Position numbers and translations under genes: made by a program | The notes under the pieces: model-generated | Told to the model about the DNA's origin: nothing | The model's database searches: none | The model's input: only the letters and a program-made list of their open reading frames with translations | From: Paraburkholderia fungorum | GTDB taxonomy: Bacteria > Pseudomonadota > Gammaproteobacteria > Burkholderiales > Burkholderiaceae | Direction of reading: 5' to 3' | Assembly: GCF_003610895.1 (NCBI RefSeq) | Contig: NZ_MCAS01000009.1 | Span: forward strand, 1-64,000 | Length of the DNA: 64,000 bases | Part shown: one piece after another, positions 55,116-64,000 of the stretch | Position numbering within the stretch: the first letter of the stretch is position 1 | Layout of the letters: each line of letters opens with the position of its first letter

Positions 55116-56543
55116 ATGAAACGACATGCCGTAGGGGCGAGCATGGTGCTTGCCGCTGCACTGACGCTGGCAGTGTGGCCTCAACTGGCCGCCGCAGCCA
55201 CGCTCGACGGCGCGACCTTGTCGGCGCTCTGGGGCCTGCCGTTTGCAGGCGTGCTCTTGTCGATCGCGGTGTTTCCGCTGGTCGCGCCGACATTCTGGCA
55301 TCACCATTTCGGCAAGATCGCGGCTGCATGGGCGCTGCTGTTTCTGGTGCCGTTCGCGCTGACCTTCGGCACCGGCATTGCATTCGGTACGCTGGTCCAT
55401 GCGTTGCTCGAAGAATACATTCCGTTCATCGTCTTGCTGACGGCGCTCTATACGGTCGCAGGCGGCATTTGCGTGCGCGGCAATCTGCATGGCACGCCGC
55501 GGCTGAATACGGCCATTCTTGCTCTGGGCACCGTGCTGGCCAGCATCATGGGTACGACCGGCGCGGCGATGCTGCTGATCCGCCCATTGCTGCGCGCCAA
55601 CGACAACCGCAAGCATGTCGTTCATGTGGTGGTGTTCTTCATTTTTCTGGTCGCGAACGCAGGTGGTTCGTTGTCACCGCTCGGCGATCCGCCGCTCTTT
55701 CTCGGCTTCCTGCAGGGTGTCAGTTTTTTCTGGACCACCACGCATCTCGCGTTGCCGATGCTGTTCGTCTGCGTCGTGCTGCTCACCGCCTTCTATGCAC
55801 TGGATTCGTACTATTTTCACCGGCGTGAAGAAGAGCGCTCGCGCTTTCTCGACCCGACTCCGGATTCGCCGCCGCTGGGCATTGAAGGGAAGATCAACTT
55901 CGTGCTTCTTGCGGCCGTGATTGCGCTGGTTCTGATGAGCGGCCTGTGGAAGTCCGAGGTCGTGTTCGACGTCTTCGGTACGCACGTCGCCTTGCAAAAT
56001 GCGGTGCGAGATGTTGCGCTGATCGGCGTGACCTTGCTCTCGCTGGCGTTGACGCCGCGCGCTGCGCGCGCGGGCAATGACTTCAACTGGGCGCCGATTG
56101 AAGAGGTCGCCAAGCTGTTCGCCGGCATCTTCGTGACGATCGCGCCGGTCATCACGATCCTGCGCGCCGGCGAGGCGGGCGCGTTCGCCGCTATCGTCCA
56201 TCTGGTCAATCCGGCCGGCCAGCCGCACGACATGATGTACTTCTGGGCGACCGGCCTGCTATCGTCGTTTCTCGACAATGCGCCGACCTACCTGGTGTTC
56301 TTCAACCTGGCCGGTGGCGACGCGCAGACGCTAATGACCGCCGGCGCCACCACGCTCGCGGCGATCTCGGCCGGCGCGGTGTTCATGGGCGCCAACACGT
56401 ATATCGGCAATGCGCCGAATTTCATGGTGAAAGCGATCGCGGAGTCACGCGGCGTTCGCATGCCGAGCTTTTTTGCGTATCTCGGCTGGTCGGTTGCGGT
56501 GCTCGTGCCGGTCTTTCTCGTCACAGGCTGGCTGTTTTTTTGA
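55116..56543 (+). CDS. nhaD: Na+/H+ antiporter NhaD
   Basis: The 475-residue membrane protein has a cleavable-looking N-terminus (WPQLAAAATL, about 30) and about twelve helices. NhaD/ion-transporter motifs include ASIMGTTGAAMLLIRPLLRA, VANAGGSLSPLGDPPLFLGF and SSFLDNAPTYLVFFNLAGGD near the ion site. It exchanges Na+/Li+ for H+. An AAGGAC site precedes the ATG, and it follows the LutC-like gene by 75 bp. Confidence 0.93.
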   Translation: MKRHAVGASMVLAAALTLAVWPQLAAAATLDGATLSALWGLPFAGVLLSIAVFPLVAPTFWHHHFGKIAAAWALLFLVPFALTFGTGIAFGTLVHALLEEYIPFIVLLTALYTVAGGICVRGNLHGTPRLNTAILALGTVLASIMGTTGAAMLLIRPLLRANDNRKHVVHVVVFFIFLVANAGGSLSPLGDPPLFLGFLQGVSFFWTTTHLALPMLFVCVVLLTAFYALDSYYFHRREEERSRFLDPTPDSPPLGIEGKINFVLLAAVIALVLMSGLWKSEVVFDVFGTHVALQNAVRDVALIGVTLLSLALTPRAARAGNDFNWAPIEEVAKLFAGIFVTIAPVITILRAGEAGAFAAIVHLVNPAGQPHDMMYFWATGLLSSFLDNAPTYLVFFNLAGGDAQTLMTAGATTLAAISAGAVFMGANTYIGNAPNFMVKAIAESRGVRMPSFFAYLGWSVAVLVPVFLVTGWLFF

Positions 56544-56610
56544 CGTCTGATTTCCCTCTTATTTTCGACGCCGAGGCAATTGAACTCGACGCGCTATTCG
56601 GAGAATTGCA

Positions 56611-57600
56611 ATGCAGAAGATCCTCGTCGCCCGTCCGATCTTTCCCGATGTGATCGAGCGGCTCAAACAGTATTTCGACGTCGAGTGGAACCAGGGCGAC
56701 GTATTGTCCGCGGAGGAGCTGACACGCCGTCTCGCGGACAAAGACGGCGCGCTGACCGCGGGCGATCCGGTCGGTGCGGCGGCGCTTGCCGCGGCGCCGC
56801 GTTTGCGCGTGGTGTCGAACATGGCGGTGGGCTACAACAACTTCGACATGGCCGCGTTCAATGCAGCCAATGTACTTGGCACCAATACGCCGGACGTGCT
56901 GAACGAATCGACCGCGGATTTCGGCTGGGCGTTGATGATGGCCGCGGCGCGCCGCATTGCCGAATCGGAGCACTGGCTGCGCGCGGGCAAATGGCAGAAG
57001 TGGGCCTATGACGGTTTTCTCGGCACGGACCTGTACGGCTCGACGCTTGGCGTGATCGGCATGGGCCGGATCGGCCAGGCACTGGCGCGCCGCGCGAAGG
57101 GCTTCAACATGCAGGTGATCTATCACAACCGTTCGCGCGTCGCACCGGAGATCGAGGCAGAGCTCAATGCAGAATACGCGTCGAAGCAGGATCTGCTGAA
57201 ACGTGCCGACCACGTGGTGCTGGTCCTGCCGTATACGAAGGAAAACCATCACACGATCGGCGCAGCCGAACTCGCGCAGATGAAGCCAACCGCAACGCTC
57301 ACCAATATCGCACGCGGCGGCATCGTCGACGATGCGGCGCTGGTCGAGGCGCTGCGCACCAAGCAGATTGCCGCAGCGGGCCTGGATGTCTACGAAGGCG
57401 AACCGAATCTGAATCCGGATCTGTTGACCGTGCCGAATGTCGTGCTCACGCCGCACATCGCCAGCGCAACTGAAGCAACACGCCGCGCCATGGCGAACCT
57501 CGCCGCCGACAATCTGATCGCGGCACTGGGTGAAGGGCCGCGCGCCGGCCAGCCGCCGAATCCGATCAACCCTGAGGTCATCGGCAAGGCGCGTTCATGA
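56611..57600 (+). CDS. 2-hydroxyacid dehydrogenase (GhrB/glyoxylate reductase-like)
   Basis: The 329-residue NAD(P)H enzyme has the Rossmann motif GSTLGVIGMGRIGQALARRA, the Arg/Glu/His catalytic set (IARGGIVDDAAL; DVYEGEPN; LTPHIASATEATR) and substrate-loop MAVGYNNFDM. It reduces glyoxylate or hydroxypyruvate, or oxidises D-glycerate. Its stop overlaps the rmuC start by 4 bases (ATGA). Confidence 0.9.
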   Translation: MQKILVARPIFPDVIERLKQYFDVEWNQGDVLSAEELTRRLADKDGALTAGDPVGAAALAAAPRLRVVSNMAVGYNNFDMAAFNAANVLGTNTPDVLNESTADFGWALMMAAARRIAESEHWLRAGKWQKWAYDGFLGTDLYGSTLGVIGMGRIGQALARRAKGFNMQVIYHNRSRVAPEIEAELNAEYASKQDLLKRADHVVLVLPYTKENHHTIGAAELAQMKPTATLTNIARGGIVDDAALVEALRTKQIAAAGLDVYEGEPNLNPDLLTVPNVVLTPHIASATEATRRAMANLAADNLIAALGEGPRAGQPPNPINPEVIGKARS

Positions 57601-59045
57601 CAATGATTCTGGTGGCGGCCGTTGCGGTGCTGGCGGTCGCATTGGTCATTGCGTTGGCATTGCTGATGCGAGGCAACAGTCGCGCCGACGTAAGCGAACA
57701 GTTCGAGATTCTCAGCGAACGTATCGACGCGGCGGCGGATGCGCAGTCTCACGCCTATGAGCGGCTCGAACGGCAACTGCGCAATGACATCACCGAAACG
57801 GCGCGTGTCTCGCGTACCGAGCAGAGCAGCGGCTTCGCGCAGTTTCAGCAAACGCTGGCATCGCAATTCAGCAGCATGACGACGGTGCAGGGCGGCAAGA
57901 TCGACGGCTTCGCGCAGCAGCTCGACGCGGTGCGTCACAGCCTGCAGCAGCAGGCGCAGCAGGCACGCGATGAGCAGGGGCGCACACTCAAGCAGTTTGG
58001 CGAGACGCTGGCCTTGCAGCTGGGCCAACTCACCGAGGCGAACGATCGCCGCTTCGCCGAGGTGCGCGCGACCATCGAGCAGCGTCTGAAAGACATCGAG
58101 GCGAACAATTCGACCAAGCTCGAAGAGATGCGCCGCACGGTCGACGAAAAACTGCATGCCACGCTCGAGCAGCGCCTGGGTGAATCGTTCAAGCTGGTGT
58201 CGGACCGGCTGGAGCAGGTGCATCGCGGTTTGGGCGAGATGCAGACGCTGGCTGCGGGCGTTGGCGATCTGAAGAAGGTGCTCACTAACGTCAAGACGCG
58301 CGGCACATGGGGCGAAGTGCAGCTCGAGGCGTTGCTCGAACAACTGCTCACCGCGGATCAATATGCGAAAAACGTCGCGACCGTGCCGAAGAGCGCCGAT
58401 CGCGTCGAATTCGCGATCAAACTGCCGGGCCGCGCGGAGACGGGTGGTCCTGCCACGCCGGTCTGGCTGCCGATCGACGCCAAGTTCCCGCGCGAAGACT
58501 ACGAGCGGCTGATCGAAGCACAGGAACGCGCCGATCCCGTTGCGGTGGAAGAGGCGTCGCGCGCGCTCGAAGCACGGATACGCGCCGAGGCGCGCACGAT
58601 CGCGGAAAAGTACGTGTCGCCGCCGCACACTACTGATTTCGCGCTGCTGTTCCTGCCGACCGAGGGGCTGTACGCGGAAGTCCTGCGCCGGCCGGGTCTG
58701 ACGGATACGCTGCAACGCGACTATCGCGTAACGATTGCCGGCCCGACCACGCTCACCGCTTTGCTCAACAGTTTGCAGATGGGGTTCCGCACGCTTGCGA
58801 TCGAGAAACGCTCGAGCGAGGTGTGGCAAGTGCTCGGCGCAGTAAAAACGGAGTTTGGTAAATTCGGTGACGTGCTGGCAAAGACCAAGGCGCAACTCGA
58901 AACCGTCACGCGTTCGATCGAAGCCGCTGAAACACGCACCCGTGTCATGGGACGCAAGCTGCGTGATGTGGAGGCGTTGCCAGGCGAAGAGGCGAGCGGG
59001 CTGCTCGGCGACGCACTATCGGGTGTGGATCCCGATGAACAGTAG
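57597..59045 (+). CDS. rmuC: DNA recombination protein RmuC
   Basis: The 482-residue protein has an N-terminal membrane helix (ILVAAVAVLAVALVIALALL), a long coiled coil (about 30-215) and the RmuC nuclease-like domain (about 230-430) with VKTRGTWGEVQLEALLEQLL, WLPIDAKFPREDYERLIEA and ADPVAVEEASRALEARIRAE. RmuC limits inversion of short repeats. It is translationally coupled to the dehydrogenase gene. Confidence 0.95.
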   Translation: MTMILVAAVAVLAVALVIALALLMRGNSRADVSEQFEILSERIDAAADAQSHAYERLERQLRNDITETARVSRTEQSSGFAQFQQTLASQFSSMTTVQGGKIDGFAQQLDAVRHSLQQQAQQARDEQGRTLKQFGETLALQLGQLTEANDRRFAEVRATIEQRLKDIEANNSTKLEEMRRTVDEKLHATLEQRLGESFKLVSDRLEQVHRGLGEMQTLAAGVGDLKKVLTNVKTRGTWGEVQLEALLEQLLTADQYAKNVATVPKSADRVEFAIKLPGRAETGGPATPVWLPIDAKFPREDYERLIEAQERADPVAVEEASRALEARIRAEARTIAEKYVSPPHTTDFALLFLPTEGLYAEVLRRPGLTDTLQRDYRVTIAGPTTLTALLNSLQMGFRTLAIEKRSSEVWQVLGAVKTEFGKFGDVLAKTKAQLETVTRSIEAAETRTRVMGRKLRDVEALPGEEASGLLGDALSGVDPDEQ

Positions 59046-59098
59046 GGCTGAAGCTGCACGTTTGAGCTGAATCTCGGGAGAGCCGCCGCGGCCCCGAC

Positions 59099-59587
59099 TC
59101 AGGAGCGGGCCGTTGCGGCTAGCTGCTCGAGCGCGTCGCCCATCAGGCGCACGACACGCCAATCCGGCATGACCTTCGCGCCCAACTTCTCATAGAAGCT
59201 AATGGCCTGCTTGTTCCAGTTGAGCACCGTCCATTCGAAGCGCGCGCAGTTGCGCTCGACTGCCAGCGCTGCCAGCCGGGCGAGCATTGCGGCGCCTAGC
59301 CCGCTGCCGCGCTGGCTCGGCTGAACGTAGACATCTTCGAGATACAGCCCGCGCTTACCGGCGAAGCTCGAATAATTGTGGAAGAACAGCGCATAGCCGA
59401 CGATGCGTTCTTCGTTTTCCGCCACGAGCGCTTCGACCGCGGGCCGCGTGCCGAACAGCGCGTCGCGCAAGCCGTCTTCGGTCGCGGTAAATACGTGCGT
59501 GAGGCTTTCGAACTCGGCCAGCTCGTACGTCAACGCGAAGATCGCGCCGGTATCGTCAGGCGTCGCGGCGCGGATCGTCGCGGGCAT
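59099..59587 (-). CDS. GNAT-family N-acetyltransferase
   Basis: The 162-residue protein from MPATIRAATPDDTGAIFALT has the GNAT acetyl-CoA motif A in VQPSQRGSGLGAAMLARLAA. LYLEDVYV precedes it and NWNKQAISFYEKLGAKVMPD follows, close to diamine acetyltransferase (SSAT)-like members. The acceptor may be a polyamine or amino-acid derivative. Its ATG overlaps the stop of the preceding small membrane protein gene by one base. Confidence 0.9.
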   Translation of the reverse strand: MPATIRAATPDDTGAIFALTYELAEFESLTHVFTATEDGLRDALFGTRPAVEALVAENEERIVGYALFFHNYSSFAGKRGLYLEDVYVQPSQRGSGLGAAMLARLAALAVERNCARFEWTVLNWNKQAISFYEKLGAKVMPDWRVVRLMGDALEQLAATARS

Positions 59588-59862
59588 TACGCTTCTTCCG
59601 GCGCGTCGGTCAGCTGAATCTCGATGCCTCCAAAGCGCGAGGCCACCCAGTTGTACGCGTGGCATGCAATCCACAGCAGGATGAAGCCGAGAATCGCGTT
59701 CAGCAGCAACGCGCTGAACACCGTGCTCAGTTCGACCGAGCCGTAGCGGATGAATGCCACCAGTACGCCGAGCAGCACGATTGGCACCGAGAATGTCAGG
59801 TACACGAGGATAAGCGCTTTGGCGGTTTGTCCCGGTGCAATGAACGAGATCTGTTTTTTCAT
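59587..59862 (-). CDS. Small two-helix membrane protein
   Basis: The 91-residue product from MKKQISFIAPGQTAKALILV has two long hydrophobic segments (about 14-38 and 48-70) and a short C-terminal tail (IEIQLTDAPEEA). It resembles small inner-membrane proteins of the DUF3566 type (transmembrane domain, unknown function). It is coupled with the GNAT gene (TAATG), and moeA lies 111 bp upstream. Confidence 0.75.
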   Translation of the reverse strand: MKKQISFIAPGQTAKALILVYLTFSVPIVLLGVLVAFIRYGSVELSTVFSALLLNAILGFILLWIACHAYNWVASRFGGIEIQLTDAPEEA

Positions 59863-59973
59863 GTAAGTCGAACCCGTGTGTCGTAGTGGTAATGGGTGAA
59901 CCTGCAAATCAGGCCGTAAAAGTGGTCGCAGGAGCGCTTGCAAAAAGACGCTGCGCAAGCGCTCCGTCAGGCG

Positions 59974-61275
59974 TCAGATGAGACCGTCGAACAGCATGAT
60001 ATCGACGTGCTCGCCTTCGGCAATATCGGCTTCATCGTGCCCGAGAACGATGAAACAATTTGCTTCGCTCATCGAACTCAGCACGCCGGAGCTTTGCGAG
60101 CCGGTTGGCGTGACATGCCATTGGCCGTGCGCATCCTGCCCGGCAACACCGCGCTGGTACTCGGTGCGCCCCGCGCGCTTGCGGATGAGCTGGCGGCTGG
60201 CGGCGCGCAACACCGGCAGTGCCGGCGTTGTCGCGCCAGACATCAGCAGCAGCGCTTCGCGCACGATCTGGTAGAACGTCACCATCACGGCCACTGGATT
60301 ACCCGGCAAGCCGAAGAATAGCGCGGGCAGCCCGAGACCCGGATGGTCGCCGGACCAGACGCGGCCAAAGGCGAGTGGCCGGCCTGGACGCATGGCGAGA
60401 CTCCAGAACGCGACGTCGCCGAACGTCTGCAGCAATTGCTTGGTGAAATCCGCCTCGCCGACCGAGACGCCGCCGGAGGTCAACACCACGTCGGCACTGG
60501 CCGCGGCGCTGCGCAACGCGGCTTCGAGCGCGGCGGGCTCGTCGCGCACCACGCCGAGATCGAGCGTATCCATGTTCAGGCGCCGAAGCATGGCAAACAG
60601 CGTGTAGCGGTTGCTGTCATACACCGAACCCGGGTCGAGCGGCTCGCCGAGCGAGCGCAGTTCGTCGCCGGTGGAGAAAAATGCGACGCGCAAGCGCCGC
60701 CGTACGTTGATTTCGCCAATGCCGAGCGAAGCCAGCAAGCCAAGATCCGACGCGCGCATGATGCGGCCGGCGCGTAGCGCGGCATGGCCGCGGGCGAGGT
60801 CCTCGCCGGCCAGGCGCCGGTTGGCGCCGGCTCGCACAGCGTTGGCCGCAAAACGGATCGAGAGGGAATCGGCGCCGCGCTCGACAAGCTCCTGCGGCAC
60901 GACGGTGTCGCAGCCAGCCGGCATGCAGGCACCCGTCATGATGCGTACGCATTGTGTCGTGCCGACGTGGCCCGCGAACGGATGGCCGGCCAGCGCTTTG
61001 CCGGCGATCGTCAACTCGACCGTCGACTCATTCATTTCCAATGCGGCGCGATTGAACGCGTAGCCGTCCATCGCCGAGTTGTCGTGCGAAGGGACGTCGA
61101 TCGGCGAGACGATGTCGGCCGCCAGCACCCGGTCGAGCGCATCGCGCAAAGGCACGCGTTCGACTGCCGTGATGGGCGAGGCCCATTGACGGACGATCGC
61201 CTGGGCGGCCGAAACAGGTAGCGCGTGAGGATCGTACTGCGCGACGCAGCGGGAAAATTCGTTAAGCGTGGTCAT
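59974..61275 (-). CDS. moeA: Molybdopterin molybdotransferase MoeA
   Basis: The 433-residue protein has PIDVPSHDNSAMDGYAFNR, GHPFAGHVGTTQCVRIMTGA with MPAGCDTVVPQE, and the MoCF domain VVLTSGGVSVGEADFTKQLL and FFGLPGNPVAVMVTFYQIV. It inserts molybdate into adenylated molybdopterin made by Mog. It is part of the minus-strand series rne-moaA-mobA-moeA. Confidence 0.96.
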   Translation of the reverse strand: MTTLNEFSRCVAQYDPHALPVSAAQAIVRQWASPITAVERVPLRDALDRVLAADIVSPIDVPSHDNSAMDGYAFNRAALEMNESTVELTIAGKALAGHPFAGHVGTTQCVRIMTGACMPAGCDTVVPQELVERGADSLSIRFAANAVRAGANRRLAGEDLARGHAALRAGRIMRASDLGLLASLGIGEINVRRRLRVAFFSTGDELRSLGEPLDPGSVYDSNRYTLFAMLRRLNMDTLDLGVVRDEPAALEAALRSAAASADVVLTSGGVSVGEADFTKQLLQTFGDVAFWSLAMRPGRPLAFGRVWSGDHPGLGLPALFFGLPGNPVAVMVTFYQIVREALLLMSGATTPALPVLRAASRQLIRKRAGRTEYQRGVAGQDAHGQWHVTPTGSQSSGVLSSMSEANCFIVLGHDEADIAEGEHVDIMLFDGLI

Positions 61276-61352
61276 GGAGGGCTGAGCGTCGCGACCGGAG
61301 GCGGGCGCGGCTGGCTGTTGCCGTGCGGCCGGAGCAGGATTTCAACCGGGCC

Positions 61353-61967
61353 TCAGCAACGCTGGAGGTCGGCGAGTTCTTGTAACGAATTGATATTGTA
61401 AAACGCGCGCTCATCGGTAAAGGCGACTTCGACTGTCTTGTGGCGCGCGTACCACGCGCGGACCTTGCGCTCGCCGGCGTCCAGAAAGGCGGCCAGGTCG
61501 TCTGCGAGGCGCGTGTGCAGCAACGCGAACACGGGATGGAGCGAGACTTGGCCCCCGCCGTCGGTGGTCGTGACGGTGGCGATATCGGCGTGATTCGACT
61601 CGAGCGCCTGCGCGAGATGTTCGGCGAGTTCGGCGGGCAGCCCGGGCGTGTCGCAGGGCGCGCTCAGCACGTACGCGGTGCCGGCCGCGCGCAATCCGGC
61701 GAGCAGCCCGGCGAGGGGGCCGGGAAAACCGGGCAGGGTATCGGCCAGCACCGTGGCGCCGAACGGCGCGCCGAGCGCGCTATAGACCTCAGGGTGACGA
61801 TTGGCGCTGATCAGCAGGGCGCCGGTTTGTGGTGCGAGCCGTTTCAGTACATGGGCGGCAAGCGGTTCGCCGTGCAGCGTTTGCAGCCCCTTGTCGACCC
61901 CGCCCATGCGCATGCCGCGGCCACCCGCGAGGACCAGACCGGTGATATGTTCGCGTGCCGGATTCAT
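61353..61967 (-). CDS. mobA: Molybdenum cofactor guanylyltransferase MobA
   Basis: The 204-residue protein from MNPAREHITGLVLAGGRGMR has the nucleotidyltransferase signature LAGGRGMRMGGVDKGL and the following GEPLAAHVLKRLA. An APCDTPGLPAEL block (metal-binding Asp) and HPVFALLHTRLADDL complete it. It attaches GMP to the Mo cofactor to form bis-MGD. It lies 13 bp after moaA. Confidence 0.95.
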   Translation of the reverse strand: MNPAREHITGLVLAGGRGMRMGGVDKGLQTLHGEPLAAHVLKRLAPQTGALLISANRHPEVYSALGAPFGATVLADTLPGFPGPLAGLLAGLRAAGTAYVLSAPCDTPGLPAELAEHLAQALESNHADIATVTTTDGGGQVSLHPVFALLHTRLADDLAAFLDAGERKVRAWYARHKTVEVAFTDERAFYNINSLQELADLQRC

Positions 61968-61980
61968 GGGATTGACTGTG

Positions 61981-63090
61981 TTAGCCGCCGATGTACGACA
62001 TTTCCACGCGGCGGCCGTCCTGCTCGCGTGGCGTGGCCGCGCCGCTGCCGCGCAATTCCGAATAACGGTCGCCGCGGCCTTGCCAGATTTCGGCGATGGC
62101 GGTCGCGATATCGGCGTCGCTCGCGCCGTCGCGCAGCAACGCGCGCAGGTCATGACCGGACGACGCGAACAGGCACAGGTACAGCTTGCCTTCCGTCGAC
62201 AGACGCGCGCGCGTGCAACTGCCGCAAAACGCGCGTGTCACGCTCGAAATCACACCGATCTCGCCGCCGCCATCTACATAACCCCAGCGCTGGGCGGTCT
62301 CGGCTGCGCTATGCGCTTCGAGCGGCGCGAGCGGGAAATGCCCGGCAATGCGCGTCACGACGTCGGCGGAAGGCAGCACTTCGGTCATGTTCCAGCCGTT
62401 CGAGGTTCCGACGTCCATGTACTCGATAAAGCGCAGTACCGTGCCCGAGCCTTTGAAGTGACGCGCCATCGGTACGATTTCGCCGTCGTTGGTGCCGCGC
62501 TTGACGACCATATTGACCTTCACCGGCGCGAGGCCTGCAGCGTGGGCGGCGGCGATTCCGTCCAGGACGTCGGCGACCGCGAAGTCGGCGTCGTTCATGC
62601 GGCGAAACAGAGTGTCGTCGAGCGCGTCGAGACTCACCGTTACGCGGGTCAGGCCGGCGTCTCTCAGATCGCGCGCCTTGCGCTCCAGCAGCGAGCCATT
62701 GGTGGTCAGCGTCAGATCGAGCGGGCGGCCTTCCGGCGTGGTGAGCCGCGCGAGCCGTTCGATCAGGTGTTCCAGATTTTTGCGCAGGAGCGGCTCGCCA
62801 CCTGTCAGGCGGATTTTCTCGACGCCGTGTGCGACGAAGAGCCGCGCCAACCGTTCGATTTCTTCGAAGCTGAGCAGTGCGCTATGCGGCAAAAACGCAT
62901 AATTCTTGTCGAACACCGCCCGCGGCATGCAGTAGACGCAGCGGAAATTGCAGCGATCCGTCACCGAGATGCGCAGATCGCGCAGCGGGCGCGCCAGCGT
63001 GTCGTGCAGCGCGCCGCTGGGCGCCTGCACGCGGCCGGATATGACCGGCACCGCGCTGAGATCGGCAACAGGAATGATGCGTCGGGACAT
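61981..63090 (-). CDS. moaA: GTP 3',8-cyclase MoaA
   Basis: The 369-residue protein starts at [16 protein letters not shown]. The radical SAM motif CNFRCVYC (C-x3-C-x2-C) follows DLRISVTDR. The MoaA substrate cluster lies at the C-terminus ([20 protein letters not shown]) with the GG end (MSYIGG) that is usual for MoaA. It starts Mo-cofactor synthesis from GTP. A start 60 codons upstream is not supported by sequence character. Confidence 0.96.
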   Translation of the reverse strand: MSRRIIPVADLSAVPVISGRVQAPSGALHDTLARPLRDLRISVTDRCNFRCVYCMPRAVFDKNYAFLPHSALLSFEEIERLARLFVAHGVEKIRLTGGEPLLRKNLEHLIERLARLTTPEGRPLDLTLTTNGSLLERKARDLRDAGLTRVTVSLDALDDTLFRRMNDADFAVADVLDGIAAAHAAGLAPVKVNMVVKRGTNDGEIVPMARHFKGSGTVLRFIEYMDVGTSNGWNMTEVLPSADVVTRIAGHFPLAPLEAHSAAETAQRWGYVDGGGEIGVISSVTRAFCGSCTRARLSTEGKLYLCLFASSGHDLRALLRDGASDADIATAIAEIWQGRGDRYSELRGSGAATPREQDGRRVEMSYIGG

Positions 63091-63276
63091 GAATTGCTTC
63101 GCTTGATGCTTCGTTTTGGGCTGCTTAGGTGCTCTGACCGGTGCTGCGATTGCAACCTGGATCTTCATTCTAGCGGAAATGCACCGGGCCGCTGCCCGTC
63201 TGCGGGTGCCGTCCGGGTATAAGGGACATGACATGCAGCCTGCGACCGGGCGAGTGCACGATGCGCGCAAAATAAA

Positions 63277-63302
63277 AAAGCCCGCCGGTGAGGGCGGGCT
63301 TT
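63277..63302 (-). terminator. Terminator after rne
   Basis: AAAGCCCGCC/GGCGGGCTTT form a stem with 6-base loop and a T-run on the minus strand, 20 bp after the rne stop. Confidence 0.92.
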
Positions 63303-63321
63303 TGCCTGGAGGGCGGTTTGC

Positions 63322-64000
63322 TTACTGCGGGTGCTTACCGGTTTCCACCATTTGCATCGGCGCGGTTTCGACCGGCGGCAACACCTTACGCTCGCGACCC
63401 ACGCGGACCGGCTTGACCGCTTGCGCAGAAGCTTCCTGTGCGGCGCGCAGCTTGTCGGCGTCGGTGTTCACCCAGACGAGGCCGGCTTGTTCCAGCACGG
63501 GCTTCAGGGCTTCGGCCGAAACAGCGGCGCTGCGCGGTGCTTGCTGCGCAGCTGCGACGGGCGCCGCTTCGACTGCAGCCGGCGCAACGATCGCTTCGAC
63601 TGCCGGAGCAGCCGGAGCAATTGCCGGGGCAACTTCTGCAACGGCCGGTTGCGCTTCGAAGATATCGGCTTGCCGTGCCGGCTGGACGGCCGGTGCTTCG
63701 ACCACTGCTGCCGGCGCCGCGGTTTCCACCGGAGCGGGGGCAACTTGCGTTTCTGCGACCGGGGTCACTGCCGGCGGCACTTCAGCCGGTGCTTCGACGC
63801 GAGCTTCACGCGGCGCTTCAACCGCAGTTTCAGCATGAGCGACCGGTTCGAAGAGCGAAACCGTCTCGCTGACGGCTGGCGCAGCTTCGATCGGCGCTGC
63901 AGCGGCTTGCGCCACCGGCGCTTCCACGGCTTGCTCGACCGCAACTGGCGCGACCGGCGCCACCGGTGCTTCCGCAACCAGCACAGCCGTTTCCGTCTTC
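63322..64000 (-). CDS. rne: Ribonuclease E, C-terminal part (runs off window)
   Basis: The frame is open through the window edge. About 226 residues of a Pro/Ala/Val/Glu-rich, disordered region are visible, ending with the conserved C-terminal peptide LKPVLEQAGLVWVNTDADKL and PMQMVETGKHPQ. This is typical of Burkholderia RNase E, whose gene precedes moaA. The tail is the degradosome scaffold part. The catalytic half lies beyond base 64000. Confidence 0.85.
   Translation of the reverse strand, partial: KTETAVLVAEAPVAPVAPVAVEQAVEAPVAQAAAAPIEAAPAVSETVSLFEPVAHAETAVEAPREARVEAPAEVPPAVTPVAETQVAPAPVETAAPAAVVEAPAVQPARQADIFEAQPAVAEVAPAIAPAAPAVEAIVAPAAVEAAPVAAAQQAPRSAAVSAEALKPVLEQAGLVWVNTDADKLRAAQEASAQAVKPVRVGRERKVLPPVETAPMQMVETGKHPQ

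Noticed and set aside
1..64000. Insertion sequences, prophage genes, integrases or CRISPR arrays
   Set aside because: No transposase or integrase motifs, no regularly spaced repeat-spacer array. The tandem repeats found have no spacers.

Overview
The window is a 64 kb chromosomal segment of a high-GC betaproteobacterium. The rpsP-rimM-trmD-rplS operon, pmbA/darP/mog, rsgA-M48-orn and rne-moaA-mobA-moeA neighbourhoods, together with the close fit of most proteins to Burkholderia-type homologues, point to Burkholderiaceae and most likely Paraburkholderia. No IS element, phage gene or CRISPR array was seen, and nearly all of the sequence is protein-coding.

Layout. 1-3.2 kb: end of etfB, etfA, and an acyl-CoA dehydrogenase that would pass electrons to the ETF. 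3.2-6.5 kb: dadA with a divergent Lrp-family regulator, then a PA0069-family radical SAM protein behind a near-perfect LexA box. 6.5-12.8 kb: TM2 protein, PQQ-type sugar dehydrogenase, the rpsP-rimM-trmD-rplS operon, a CoA-type NUDIX hydrolase and a CobD/CbiB-like membrane protein. 12.8-19.9 kb: DUF2007 protein, rsgA, M48 protease, orn, mog, darP, pmbA and folA. 30.1-45.6 kb: thyA, a DUF6600 protein with PQ-rich repeats, an ArsR-type regulator, a tiny lipoprotein, an MFS/GlxA pair, a thioesterase, fumC, a PLD-family lipoprotein, a BASS transporter, a MATE pump, an S4 protein and a charged periplasmic protein. 45.7-52.3 kb: UvrD-type helicase, an unknown protein, azlCD, an AraC regulator, creA and two tandem tRNA-Asn genes. 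52.4-64 kb: fdxA, pncB, a LutC-like protein, nhaD, a 2-hydroxyacid dehydrogenase, rmuC, and a minus-strand rne-moaA-mobA-moeA-membrane protein-GNAT series.

The most interesting region is 20.1-30.0 kb, which sits between folA and thyA. It looks like a complete functional-amyloid (Fap-type) secretion locus. A minus-strand operon runs in the order: unknown secreted protein, FapA-position protein, FapB-like, FapC-like, FapD (C39 peptidase), FapE-like, FapF (coiled coil plus beta-barrel), and finally a sigma-54 activator. A second, paralogous sigma-54 activator is transcribed divergently from the other end. A good -24/-12 promoter lies just before the first operon gene, with a perfect 8+2+8 palindrome about 85 bp upstream of the -24 element. 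A related palindrome precedes the second activator. A UUCG-capped hairpin separates the major-fibril candidate fapC from fapD. The first gene is not in the Pseudomonas fap operon and carries an internal double-glycine motif of the kind C39 peptidases cut.

Other regulatory observations are a LexA-like site before the UvrD-type helicase, strong sigma-70 promoters before rpsP and the tRNA-Asn pair, several clear intrinsic terminators, and four short tandem-repeat arrays. All functional names rest on motifs, length and gene order read by eye. No database search was run.
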